From assembly GCA_019322735.1 (NCBI GenBank), contig JAHWIG010000005.1:1-34790 (forward strand): 34,790 bases of DNA. Reading direction: 5' to 3'. The position numbers and the translations under genes are program-made. The notes below the pieces were generated by a model. That model searched no databases, had not been told where the DNA came from, and worked only from the letters and a program-made list of their open reading frames with translations. Shown here in pieces: positions 15,142-23,352 of the stretch. Numbering within the stretch: position 1 is the first letter of the stretch; each line of letters begins with the position of its first letter. This stretch comes from Candidatus Woesearchaeota archaeon. Its GTDB lineage: Archaea; Nanobdellota; Nanobdellia; Woesearchaeales; BS150m-G63.

Positions 15142-16398
15142 TTATGTACTATTTATTCCTTTCGATTTATTTTTTTCAACTATCTTTTGTAACGCCTTTA
15201 CCCTAATATTTTTTTTCCCAACTTCTTTTAATCTGATAATAAAATCATTCAGGATATTCATATAGGTGATATATGCATCATAAGGAGAATCATAAGGATT
15301 GAAGTATTTATGAACATCTCCGTCATTAAACCATTTTGTACACATATAGTAAAAATGATCGCTTGTCTGTAATCTTCTCCACCTCTCCAATAGATCAATA
15401 TCCCCACTATCTTTTACCATCTTCTCCAGCATATATATCTCTTTTATTGAACTCTGTTGCATCTTATTTCCAAGCCACGCACTCAAATCTCTTTCAATAT
15501 CTGCCCAGGAAACAATATTGTGCATATCCACTTGATCTCTTGCTTCATATTTATCAATAACCTCGCTAGGTGTAAGAAATTCATTATCCTTATGTTTCAA
15601 TAACTCCCCCGGCAGATACTCTAAAAAATCAAAGATTCCCTTATCTTCCCATTGATGCTCTCCAAAGGTCTCATAATCCATAAACAGATTGACAACTTCA
15701 CCATTCCCATTAATCCCATTAACCCATTTAGCGAATTTATTAGCAGTTAAAGGATAACTAACCCAAGTCTTATCAGAAAATCTAAAAGCAATATCATCAC
15801 TCAATTTATAGTTCTTAAGCAATATCTTTATCTTATTAGCACTAACTGATTTATACAGGAAATTTGGAGATCTTCCCTGAAGAATATGGTCAGCCCCTTC
15901 AGCAAGAATGCCTTTATACCCTTTTTTCTCAATATACTTTACCATATCATTGCTGCAGATAAGCTCAGTATTTCTAAATATATTTGGCTTATAATTAAAT
16001 AATTTTTTTATCTTCTTCTTATGCATCTTAACCTGCTCATCAAATTCCTTTTTAGAATAAAGATAAGCCAAGCTGTGATAATATGTCTCGCTTAATATTT
16101 CAACACAACCAGTATCAACTAACTTCTTAAAACTATCAATCACTTCTGGAGCATATTCTTCAAATTGTTCTAAAGCCACCCCGCTTATAGAGTAAGCAAC
16201 CCTGAACTTCCCATCATATTTTTTTATCAGTTCAAGCATAAGTTTATTTGTTGGAAGATAACACTTTAATGCAACCTTCTTCATTATTTCTCTGTTCTTA
16301 ATCGTATCAAAATAATTACCATTACCAATATCAAAAACACTATACTTCCTTACCCTATAAGGCTGGTGCACCTGAAAATAAAAACATATGCTTACCAT
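15142..16398 (-). CDS. GH57 family alpha-amylase-like glycosidase
   Basis: A 418-residue retaining glycoside hydrolase of family 57, close in length to the archaeal cytoplasmic alpha-amylase of the MJ1611 kind. The five family motifs are visible: QVHQPYR (9-15), CVEILSETYYHSL (98-110), FRNTEL with nucleophile E145, FMDYETFGEHQ with acid/base D241, and SWADIERDLSAWLGN. No signal peptide is seen, so it works on intracellular alpha-glucan, probably glycogen. It sits one base after the stop of the GT4/5 synthase gene, so translation is coupled. A branching role is possible in GH57, but the short length favours an amylase or 4-alpha-glucanotransferase. Confidence 0.92.
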   Translation of the reverse strand: MVSICFYFQVHQPYRVRKYSVFDIGNGNYFDTIKNREIMKKVALKCYLPTNKLMLELIKKYDGKFRVAYSISGVALEQFEEYAPEVIDSFKKLVDTGCVEILSETYYHSLAYLYSKKEFDEQVKMHKKKIKKLFNYKPNIFRNTELICSNDMVKYIEKKGYKGILAEGADHILQGRSPNFLYKSVSANKIKILLKNYKLSDDIAFRFSDKTWVSYPLTANKFAKWVNGINGNGEVVNLFMDYETFGEHQWEDKGIFDFLEYLPGELLKHKDNEFLTPSEVIDKYEARDQVDMHNIVSWADIERDLSAWLGNKMQQSSIKEIYMLEKMVKDSGDIDLLERWRRLQTSDHFYYMCTKWFNDGDVHKYFNPYDSPYDAYITYMNILNDFIIRLKEVGKKNIRVKALQKIVEKNKSKGINST

Positions 16399-16399
16399 A

Positions 16400-17632
16400 T
16401 TATTTCATTTCACCATCTTTATATTTTAACACATCATTATAAATATCTAAACATTTTTTAGCAGGATTCTTCCAATTAAATTGTTTTACCTCCTCAATAG
16501 CATTATCTATTAGACTTTTCTGTAATGCGTCATAATTCAATACACTAAGCATCTTATTTGCCATTTCATTTATATCCCAAAAATCAACCTTCAGACAATG
16601 ATTTATGACTTCGGACACCCCAGATTGTTTTGATATCAGCACAGGAGTATTATTTCTCATTGCTTCCAAGGGAGTAATACCAAACGGTTCTGAAACAGAA
16701 GGCATAACATAAAGGTCTGCCATCTGATAAGCCTTATCAATATCTTCCCCTTTTAAAAATCCAGTAAATAATACATTTTTAGCTATTCCAAGCTCAGCCG
16801 CCTTTTCAATAATAAATGGTTCCATATCCCCGGTTCCAGCAATAATAAACTTGACATTAGGCTCCATCTCAAGTACTTTTTTAGCAGCATACAAAAAATA
16901 ATCAGGCCCTTTCTGCAATGTAATCCTTCCCAAAAACAAAACAATCTTATCACTTTCTTTTAATTTAAATCCAGTAAAGCTCTTATTAAAACTATCTTTG
17001 TTGAATTCAACAGCATTATGAACAACTTCTACCTTTCCAGGATCAATTCCATAATTTTCAACTACCTTCTGCTTTGTAAAATTGCTAACAGCACATATCC
17101 TATCTGCTTCCTCAAATCCTTTCTTTTCAATATCATAAACTGCCTGATTTACCCCATTTCCACCTGTCCTGTCAAACTCAGTTGCATGTATATGCACAAC
17201 CAACGGCTTCCCACTAAACTTTTTAGCATCAATTCCAGCTAAATAAGTCATCCAATCATGGCAATGAATGATGTCAAAATTTTCACCTTTAACAGCATTC
17301 AGGCTATTCTTTGCATACCTTTCAACTTCTGCAAATAATGATGTACCATATACACTACCATTTTTTCCAATTTTCTTTAAAATATAGGAATATTCAACAG
17401 AAGTCATATAAGCAGCAAGAGAAGAATCAATCTTCTTTATCTTTATACTACCAGCTCTTTTATCAGCAATGACAACTCTGACATGACTACCTTCTATATC
17501 CTCTCCACTAGGCAATACAAAGACAACATCTACTCCTTTTTCAACAAGTCCCTTTGTTAAGCCATGGCATGCTGTTCCTAAACCGCCTACATTATTAGGG
17601 GGAAACTCCCATCCATACATCAAAACCTTCAA
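16400..17632 (-). CDS. GT4/GT5 glycogen/starch synthase-like glycosyltransferase
   Basis: 410 residues, GT-B fold. The start KVLMYGWEFPPNNVGGLGTA is the donor-binding KxGGL-like pattern of archaeal glycogen synthase-like enzymes. The C-terminal domain has LFLGRITLQKGPDYFL and SEPFGITPLEAMRNNTPVLI with the catalytic E-x7-E. The start is TTG: a GAGGT site lies about seven bases upstream, the right spacing for TTG at 17632, and family members begin with this residue pattern. The in-frame ATG four codons on is too far from it. The gene heads a leftward operon with GH57 and DUF5752 and is divergent from the AsnC/Lrp-type regulator. It would elongate or remodel alpha-glucan from a nucleotide sugar; the donor (ADP- or UDP-glucose) is unknown. 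Confidence 0.88.
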   Translation of the reverse strand: MKVLMYGWEFPPNNVGGLGTACHGLTKGLVEKGVDVVFVLPSGEDIEGSHVRVVIADKRAGSIKIKKIDSSLAAYMTSVEYSYILKKIGKNGSVYGTSLFAEVERYAKNSLNAVKGENFDIIHCHDWMTYLAGIDAKKFSGKPLVVHIHATEFDRTGGNGVNQAVYDIEKKGFEEADRICAVSNFTKQKVVENYGIDPGKVEVVHNAVEFNKDSFNKSFTGFKLKESDKIVLFLGRITLQKGPDYFLYAAKKVLEMEPNVKFIIAGTGDMEPFIIEKAAELGIAKNVLFTGFLKGEDIDKAYQMADLYVMPSVSEPFGITPLEAMRNNTPVLISKQSGVSEVINHCLKVDFWDINEMANKMLSVLNYDALQKSLIDNAIEEVKQFNWKNPAKKCLDIYNDVLKYKDGEMK

Positions 17633-17753
17633 TATATTACCTCTTTTATAGTCTAATAAAAGGTAATTAACACTTTAATTATATATATTTTATCACACCA
17701 CCTAATAGTAGATACGTAAAAAAGCAAATATGGCCAATATATTGGGAAATAGA

Positions 17754-17765
17754 AACATATTTATA
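17754..17765 (+). promoter_or_regulatory. TATA box of the regulator gene
   Basis: ACATATTTATAT is centred about 24 bases before the ATG at 17783, so transcription should start at or within a few bases of the start codon. The message is probably leaderless. Confidence 0.6.
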
Positions 17766-17781
17766 TCACTTATACTAATAA

Positions 17782-17801
17782 TATGACACAAATATGTCAT
17801 A
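17782..17801. promoter_or_regulatory. inverted repeat, probable operator over the regulator start
   Basis: A perfect 7-base inverted repeat, TATGACA-caaata-TGTCATA, spans the predicted transcription start and the first codons of the AsnC/Lrp-type gene. Size and position fit an autoregulatory operator of a dimeric winged-helix protein. It is also 150 bases upstream of the leftward glucan operon. No second perfect copy was seen in the intergenic regions of the window. Confidence 0.55.
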
Positions 17802-18370
17802 ATATGAGAGAATTAGATAACAACGAAAAGATAATTATCAAGGAATTGATAAAGAATCCACGAATTTCAGATAATCAGATAGCTAAAAACACAGGCTTAG
17901 CAGTAAAAAGTGTTAACAGAAAGAGGAAGAGATTAGAAGAAGACAACATTATATTCTACTTTACCCACATAGATAATAGTCTTAGTGGTACGGGATCATT
18001 CTCTGCAAGACAATTATACATTTTAGATTTTAAACAAGGAACAACAAGAGCTAAGTTTATTGAAAAATTTAATCACACAGATCTTCCAAAAACACTACAA
18101 AAACACTGTTTACATACTTATCTGGCAGAATCAAATGGGGTATTGAAATTAGTAGTATTCATAGAGAGTTATATGGACTCAGACATATTAGAGATATTCA
18201 ATGCAGATTATCTTCCAAAACTAGAATCATTATTTGGAAAGGGGTGTATCACTAATACAACAACATTAACTTTAAATAATACCCTCCAACTCTGTCATAA
18301 TTATTTTCCTTCAATAAATATGGAAAATGGAAAAATAAAAGAGAATTGGAGTAAGATTTTTATAGAATAG
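17783..18370 (+). CDS. AsnC/Lrp-type winged-helix transcription regulator
   Basis: 195 residues. Residues 8-60 form an AsnC-type winged helix-turn-helix: LDNNEKIIIKELIKNPRIS, then DNQIAKNTGLAVKSVNRKRK, in which the second helix is the recognition helix. The remaining 130 residues are longer than a RAM ligand domain and do not show its usual Gly-x-hydrophobic pattern clearly, so the sensor part may be a different fold. The ATG at 17783 is supported by a TATA box about 24 bases upstream and lies inside a 20-base inverted repeat. It is divergent from the GT4/5-GH57-DUF5752 operon and first in line with GT3, GalT and GDE. Control of glucan storage in both directions is a strong inference from position. 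Confidence 0.82.
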   Translation: MTQICHNMRELDNNEKIIIKELIKNPRISDNQIAKNTGLAVKSVNRKRKRLEEDNIIFYFTHIDNSLSGTGSFSARQLYILDFKQGTTRAKFIEKFNHTDLPKTLQKHCLHTYLAESNGVLKLVVFIESYMDSDILEIFNADYLPKLESLFGKGCITNTTTLTLNNTLQLCHNYFPSINMENGKIKENWSKIFIE

Positions 18371-18387
18371 AATAAACATTAAACAAA

Positions 18388-18406
18388 AGAAGACCAAACG
18401 TCTTCT
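18388..18406 (+). promoter_or_regulatory. hairpin 1 in the GT3 leader
   Basis: AGAAGAC-caaac-GTCTTCT forms a perfect 7-base-pair stem, 17 bases after the regulator stop codon. It could be a terminator-like, processing or regulatory stem. Confidence 0.5.
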
Positions 18407-18414
18407 ATACTTTA

Positions 18415-18436
18415 CATCTTCCAAAAAAAGAAGATG
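18415..18436 (+). promoter_or_regulatory. hairpin 2 in the GT3 leader
   Basis: CATCTTC-caaaaaaa-GAAGATG forms a perfect 7-base-pair stem ending nine bases before the ribosome site AGAGGTG (18446-18452) of the GT3 gene. Its arms are also complementary to those of hairpin 1 (AGAAGA with TCTTC), so the two stems could rearrange. Confidence 0.5.
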
Positions 18437-18455
18437 CAAAACAAAAGAGGTGCAA

Positions 18456-20243
18456 ATGGAAACAAAAGCAGAGTATGTATTTGAATCCTCCTGGGAAGTC
18501 TGTAATAAAGTAGGGGGAATATATACTGTAGTCAAGTCAAAAGCAAAACTTTTGAAAAAAATATATGAAAACTATTTCTTAATCGGCCCATATTTTGAGA
18601 AAAACGTCCAAATGGATTTTACAGAAAAAAATCCACCAAAAGAACTAAAAAAAATATTTGATGAATTAAAAAAAGACAAGATTAAATGTTACTATGGAAT
18701 ATGGAATATTAAAGGAGAACCAAACTGCATACTTATCGATGCAAAGGGATTATTGGATAGAAAGAATGAATTCAAAAAACTGATGTGGGATCATTTCCAG
18801 ATAGATTCACTTAATTCTCATTGGGAATTTGAAGAACCATTGATTTGGTCAATAGCAGTGGGAATGTTATTAGAAAAAGCACAAAAAATATTCAAGAGCA
18901 GAAAGATGGTTGCTCATTTTCATGAATGGCTTGCAGGATTCTCTTTATTATATCTTAAGATAAAAAAATCCCCTATAAAGACAATATTTACAACACATGC
19001 AACAATGCTAGGCAGGACAATTGCAGGCTCAGGCCAACCGCTTTATTCAATCATTGATAAGATCAATCCAGAAGAGGAAGCAAAAAAGTATGGTATAATG
19101 GATAAATATTCAACAGAAAAGGCATGTGCATTGAATGCAGATATATTCACAACAGTAAGCGAGATAACAAGTATTGAAGCAGAAAAAATACTTGGAAGAA
19201 AAGCAGATATATTATTATTGAATGGCCTTGACATGGACCAATTTCCAACATTTGAGGAGATATCTGTTAAACACCGAATATCAAGAGAAGTTATGAGGGA
19301 ATTTTTTTCATATTATTTCTTCCCATATTATTCTTTTGATCTTGAACAGAGCATTAATCTATTCATTGTAGGGAGATTTGAATACAAAAACAAAGGCATT
19401 GATATTTTTCTTAGGGCATTATCAGAATTAAATAAAATATTAAAAGAAGAGAACTTCAAGAAAACAGTTCTTGCTTTTTTCTGGATCCCAAGGGAAGTTA
19501 CATCAACCCATACATCATTATCCAGTTCAAAGGTAAATTACCTCCAACTTAAGGAATATATAGAAGATCATTCTGATAGAATTCTTCATCATTTGATAAA
19601 CAATATGTTGACTTGCTCTACCGATTGTTTTGATAGTTCAGAAAGAGTAAGCAAAGAATTATTTGATAAAGAATCTTTAAAAGAACTGAAAAGAATCCAC
19701 CTTAATTTTAAGAAAACAGGAAACCCTTTATTGGTAACACATCATCTTCCAAATGAAGAAAATGATCCAATGCTCAATGAATTCAAAAAAGCAGGCCTCA
19801 ATAACAAAAAAGAGGACAAAGTAAAGATAATAGATTATCCCGTCTATTTGACAGGGGTAGATGGATTATTGGATCTAAGTTATTATGATGCAATACTTGG
19901 ATGCCATCTTGGAGTTTTTCCTTCTTATTATGAGCCATGGGGTTATACGCCATTAGAAAGTGCAGCACTTGGCGTTCCTGCAATTACAACAGATCTTGCG
20001 GGTTATGGAAGGTTTATCAAAGATAAGACACAAAAAGGGGGCATTTATGTTTTAGATAGAATGGATAAGACAGATGATGAAACCGTGGATCAATTTGTTC
20101 AGATATTATTAAAATATTGCAAGATGAACAGGAAAGACAGAGTAGAACAAAAAATAATTGCAAAAAATCTTTCTAATTTAGCAGATTGGAAGATATTCAT
20201 AAATAATTATATAGATGCACACAATATGGCATTGAAAAAATGA
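18456..20243 (+). CDS. GT3 family (eukaryote-type) glycogen synthase
   Basis: 595 residues. The N-terminus YVFESSWEVCNKVGGIYTVV is the GT3 donor-binding signature, as in fungal and animal glycogen synthases (FE..WEV.N.VGGIY.V). Further family blocks are AHFHEWLAGF, TIFTTHATMLGR, FTTVSEITSIEAE, LLNGLDMDQF, IVGRFEYKNKGID and the catalytic YYEPWGYTPLESAALGVPAI. The C-terminal regulatory tail of eukaryotic enzymes is absent. It transfers glucose, usually from UDP-glucose, to the non-reducing end of glycogen. The ATG at 18456 follows AGAGGTG by three bases; a GTG two codons upstream lies inside that site. The stop overlaps the GalT start (ATGA). GT3 is uncommon in archaea. Confidence 0.93.
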   Translation: METKAEYVFESSWEVCNKVGGIYTVVKSKAKLLKKIYENYFLIGPYFEKNVQMDFTEKNPPKELKKIFDELKKDKIKCYYGIWNIKGEPNCILIDAKGLLDRKNEFKKLMWDHFQIDSLNSHWEFEEPLIWSIAVGMLLEKAQKIFKSRKMVAHFHEWLAGFSLLYLKIKKSPIKTIFTTHATMLGRTIAGSGQPLYSIIDKINPEEEAKKYGIMDKYSTEKACALNADIFTTVSEITSIEAEKILGRKADILLLNGLDMDQFPTFEEISVKHRISREVMREFFSYYFFPYYSFDLEQSINLFIVGRFEYKNKGIDIFLRALSELNKILKEENFKKTVLAFFWIPREVTSTHTSLSSSKVNYLQLKEYIEDHSDRILHHLINNMLTCSTDCFDSSERVSKELFDKESLKELKRIHLNFKKTGNPLLVTHHLPNEENDPMLNEFKKAGLNNKKEDKVKIIDYPVYLTGVDGLLDLSYYDAILGCHLGVFPSYYEPWGYTPLESAALGVPAITTDLAGYGRFIKDKTQKGGIYVLDRMDKTDDETVDQFVQILLKYCKMNRKDRVEQKIIAKNLSNLADWKIFINNYIDAHNMALKK

Positions 20244-21175
20244 ATGAGCTAAGAAAAGATTATATTCTCAATAGGTATGTAATTATTGCAACTGATAGAG
20301 CAAAACGTCCTGCGCAGTTAGCAAAACAACCTCAAAAAGCAAAAAAAGGTATTTGCTTTTTCTGTTCTGGAAACGAAAACTTAACCCCCCCAGAGATAGA
20401 TCGAATAGAAAAAGACAACAAGTGGATAGTAAGATGTTTTCCAAATAAATTTGCGGCAACAAACACAAAAGGCAACCCAAAAATAAACACAAAAGGATTA
20501 ATTCATGCAGATGCATTTGGAAAACATGAAGTGATAGCAGAAACACCAGACCATAAACAGCAGTTGGCAGATCTTCCCATAAATCATATAAAATTGGTTT
20601 TAGAGATGTACCAAAAAAGACTTTCAGCAATATCTAAGATAAAAGGAATAAAGTTTGTATCAATATTCAAAAATAAAGGAAAAGAAGCAGGAGCATCACT
20701 TCTTCACGCACACACTCAAATAATTGCATATAATAACTTTCCAACCTTGATTCAAGAAGAGATAAAAGCATCAAAAAAGAATAAAAAATGCCAATATTGT
20801 TTAATCATACGAAAAGAAAAGAAATCAAAAAGACGAATCAAAGAAAACAAAACTTTCGTAAGCTTTACTCCTTATGCATCACGATTTCCATTTGAGGCAT
20901 GGATATTCCCAAAGAAACACAAGACATCAATAACAGAATTGGATGATCCTGAGCTAATAGATTTAGCAAGACAATTAAAATATATTTTAAGTAAATTAAA
21001 GAAGCTAAATGCCCCATATAATTTTTTCTTGCATTATGCGCCAGGAAGAAAAGACCTCCATTTCCATATTGAAATAACCCCAAGATTAAGCACATTTGCA
21101 GGATTTGAATTTTCAACAGGCACAGTTATAAATGTAATGCCTCCAGAAAAAGCAGCTGCTTTTTACAGAAGATAA
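20240..21175 (+). CDS. galT: galactose-1-phosphate uridylyltransferase-like protein (GalT family)
   Basis: A 311-residue HIT-superfamily nucleotidyltransferase. Two CxxC zinc pairs are visible (C39/C42 in GICFFCSG, C184/C187 in CQYCLI). The active-site motif is HAHTQ (156-160), with H158 in the place of the nucleophile, and a C-terminal metal block LHFHIEITPR. The classic enzyme exchanges uridylyl groups between UDP-glucose and hexose 1-phosphate. No galactokinase is in the window, so here it more likely interconverts glucose 1-phosphate and a nucleotide sugar for the synthase gene that overlaps it upstream. That substrate assignment is inference. It is one base from the debranching enzyme gene that follows. 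Confidence 0.9.
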   Translation: MNELRKDYILNRYVIIATDRAKRPAQLAKQPQKAKKGICFFCSGNENLTPPEIDRIEKDNKWIVRCFPNKFAATNTKGNPKINTKGLIHADAFGKHEVIAETPDHKQQLADLPINHIKLVLEMYQKRLSAISKIKGIKFVSIFKNKGKEAGASLLHAHTQIIAYNNFPTLIQEEIKASKKNKKCQYCLIIRKEKKSKRRIKENKTFVSFTPYASRFPFEAWIFPKKHKTSITELDDPELIDLARQLKYILSKLKKLNAPYNFFLHYAPGRKDLHFHIEITPRLSTFAGFEFSTGTVINVMPPEKAAAFYRR

Positions 21176-21176
21176 A

Positions 21177-22949
21177 ATGCACACAATAATCCATGAATTT
21201 GATAATATAAAGCTAAAGAAAGTTTCATATAAAACGCCATCCTTCCTTTTATCAAATAAAAAAGGAAATTTTTTCTCCCTTCCATTATCCCATAAACCTA
21301 TTAGCAGATTTCAAGGATTACATATTTGCGTCCCAACAAAAGATTCCTGGGAAATGCATAAGATTATTGAGAATATCTACCCAAAAGAAGTTCCATTAAA
21401 ACTAGTAAATAAATTATTGTGTTTTGAAAGACATTACAAAAACGCATTTGAAAGATTTTCTATGCCAGATAACAATGATGCCCTCATTTATGAAACAAAG
21501 AATCTGAAAGAAATAACATTATCTTTGGATATGCGGCCAATCTATGATTTCCATCATCTTGGAAGAAACTATTCCATAAAAGAATACAAAGACTATTTAT
21601 TGATAACTTACACAAGAGAAAATTATAAATTATATTTAGCAATAGCTCATAATGGTATAAAATATAATGAATTAAACGATTGGACAGAAACAGCTTACAT
21701 CTCAGATAAAAAAAGAAATTCTCATCCATATAAGTTATATATCTACAGGGCATTGAAATTATTCCTCAAATCAGACTCTATTCTATCATTCTCTGCGTCA
21801 TTCAGTAAAAATGAAGCAATAAGAAATGCTAAAAGTGGGTTAAAGAATTTAAATAAACCAAAAAGAAACACAAAAACAAAACACAAAGTAAATCTAAATT
21901 TACAGAAAGAAACCAAAGCAGCATACCTTAATTCCATTAACTCACTTAATCATCTAACTAAACAGAGAAATAATAAACAAGGAATATTTGCAGGCCTTCC
22001 ATGGTTCTTCCAATTTTGGAGCAGAGATGAGGCAATATCATTAAAGGCATTGATGTTAACAGATCAAAAACAATTAGCAAAAAAAATACTATTGAGACAG
22101 CTCTCAACATTGAAAAAAGATGGCCGTATACCAAACATATTTCCAAATTCAAAATTATCAAGTGCAGATGGAATCGGTTGGATGGTAAAAAGATTCTCTG
22201 AATTAAATATATCAAAAAAATCCACAGAAGCTAAAAAAATAAAGCGAGCAATAAATTTACTTCTTAAACACCATACAAAAAATGGCTTGACCATTAACAG
22301 CTCACAAGAGACGTGGATGGACACAAAACATACACCAAGATCTGGCTTTAGAATAGAAATTCAAGCATTAAGATTATCTGCTTATAAATTCTTATTCACT
22401 TTAACAAATGAAAAAAAATATCAAAAACTAGAATCAGAATTGAAAGATAAGGTAAAGCAGAAATTCTGGAACCACCCAATACTGGCAGACGGATTTAATC
22501 ACAAGCATGATTTTACAATAAGGCCAAATATCTTTTTAGCTTATTACATCTATTCAGCCTTATTGACAAAAGAAGAATGGAAGATATGCTTTAGTTATGC
22601 ATTAAGAAAACTCTGGCTAAATTGGGGGGGCATAGCAACAATAAACAAACACCATCCATCATTTAAGGATACATATTCAGGAGAAAACCCAGAAAGCTAT
22701 CATAATGGAGATTCTTGGTATTTCATTAATAATATTACTGCAATCTGCCTTAACAGATTGGATAAAAAACTTTACAAGAAATACATAAATAAAATACTAA
22801 AATCATCAACTGATGATATTCTTTATAATGGTTTTATTGGTCACGCATCTGAGTTAAGTTCAGCAAAAGAATTCTCTTCAGAAGCCAGTTTATGCCAAGC
22901 ATGGTCTGCAGCAACTTATATAGAATTAATACATGAATTATTCTTTTAA
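21177..22949 (+). CDS. GDE-type glycogen debranching enzyme (amylo-alpha-1,6-glucosidase)
   Basis: 590 residues. The C-terminal half (about 240-590) is an alpha/alpha-barrel of the GDE_C type: FAGLPWFFQFWSRDEAISL carries the substrate-binding Arg-Asp, DGRIPNIFPN follows, then TWMDTKH with GFRIEIQALRLSA (acid/base side) and TIRPNIFLAYYI. The N-terminal 230 residues are a beta-rich domain, as in archaeal debranching enzymes and glucoamylases. No signal peptide is seen. It removes alpha-1,6 branch glucose from glycogen, or acts as a cytoplasmic glucoamylase. It is last in the rightward operon regulator-GT3-GalT-GDE and overlaps nothing downstream; the next gene is convergent after three bases. 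Confidence 0.88.
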   Translation: MHTIIHEFDNIKLKKVSYKTPSFLLSNKKGNFFSLPLSHKPISRFQGLHICVPTKDSWEMHKIIENIYPKEVPLKLVNKLLCFERHYKNAFERFSMPDNNDALIYETKNLKEITLSLDMRPIYDFHHLGRNYSIKEYKDYLLITYTRENYKLYLAIAHNGIKYNELNDWTETAYISDKKRNSHPYKLYIYRALKLFLKSDSILSFSASFSKNEAIRNAKSGLKNLNKPKRNTKTKHKVNLNLQKETKAAYLNSINSLNHLTKQRNNKQGIFAGLPWFFQFWSRDEAISLKALMLTDQKQLAKKILLRQLSTLKKDGRIPNIFPNSKLSSADGIGWMVKRFSELNISKKSTEAKKIKRAINLLLKHHTKNGLTINSSQETWMDTKHTPRSGFRIEIQALRLSAYKFLFTLTNEKKYQKLESELKDKVKQKFWNHPILADGFNHKHDFTIRPNIFLAYYIYSALLTKEEWKICFSYALRKLWLNWGGIATINKHHPSFKDTYSGENPESYHNGDSWYFINNITAICLNRLDKKLYKKYINKILKSSTDDILYNGFIGHASELSSAKEFSSEASLCQAWSAATYIELIHELFF

Positions 22950-22952
22950 TAC

Positions 22953-23303
22953 TTATCTGAATAAAGGTTTACCTTCAACCTTTTTATGATAGATATAATC
23001 CCAAACAACCCATCCAATTACTAGAGTTAATCCTGCAGAAATCCATGCCTGAGAGATTAAATTCAAAACAAAATTTAAGCCAAACGAAATATATAACCAA
23101 ATCAAAGAATTTTTTTTTAACATAAAAAATAGATAAAGAAATATTATTGAAGGAACAATTAATATGATAGTAAACAAAAAGACTCCCAGAGCAATCTCTT
23201 CTTTTCCAAAATCACGCCACGTATTTACAATTTCATTTAAAATTATAGCTGCAACAAGTAATAAATATACCCAAACTACTTTAGGCCTAGTAATTTTATT
23301 CAT
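22953..23303 (-). CDS. small four-helix membrane protein of unknown function
   Basis: 116 residues with hydrophobic segments near 9-27, 37-61, 67-85 and 88-105. The ends are basic (MNKITRPK and HKKVEGKPLFR). No motif or catalytic residue is recognised. It begins with ATG and ends three bases from the convergent GDE gene. It lies downstream of aIF5B on the same strand with a 49-base AT-rich gap between the aIF5B stop and its own ATG. No function can be inferred from the neighbours. Confidence 0.65.
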   Translation of the reverse strand: MNKITRPKVVWVYLLLVAAIILNEIVNTWRDFGKEEIALGVFLFTIILIVPSIIFLYLFFMLKKNSLIWLYISFGLNFVLNLISQAWISAGLTLVIGWVVWDYIYHKKVEGKPLFR

Positions 23304-23352
23304 ATTGTTTAATTAATTAATCCTAATATAAAAATATTTATATATAAATTAA

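Noticed and set aside
17782..17801. Insertion-sequence terminal repeat or attachment site
   Set aside because: No transposase or integrase gene and no target duplication are present in the window; position over a promoter fits an operator better.
18388..18436. CRISPR or tandem repeat array near the two hairpins
   Set aside because: Only two different short inverted repeats occur; there are no equal-length direct repeats with spacers anywhere in the window.
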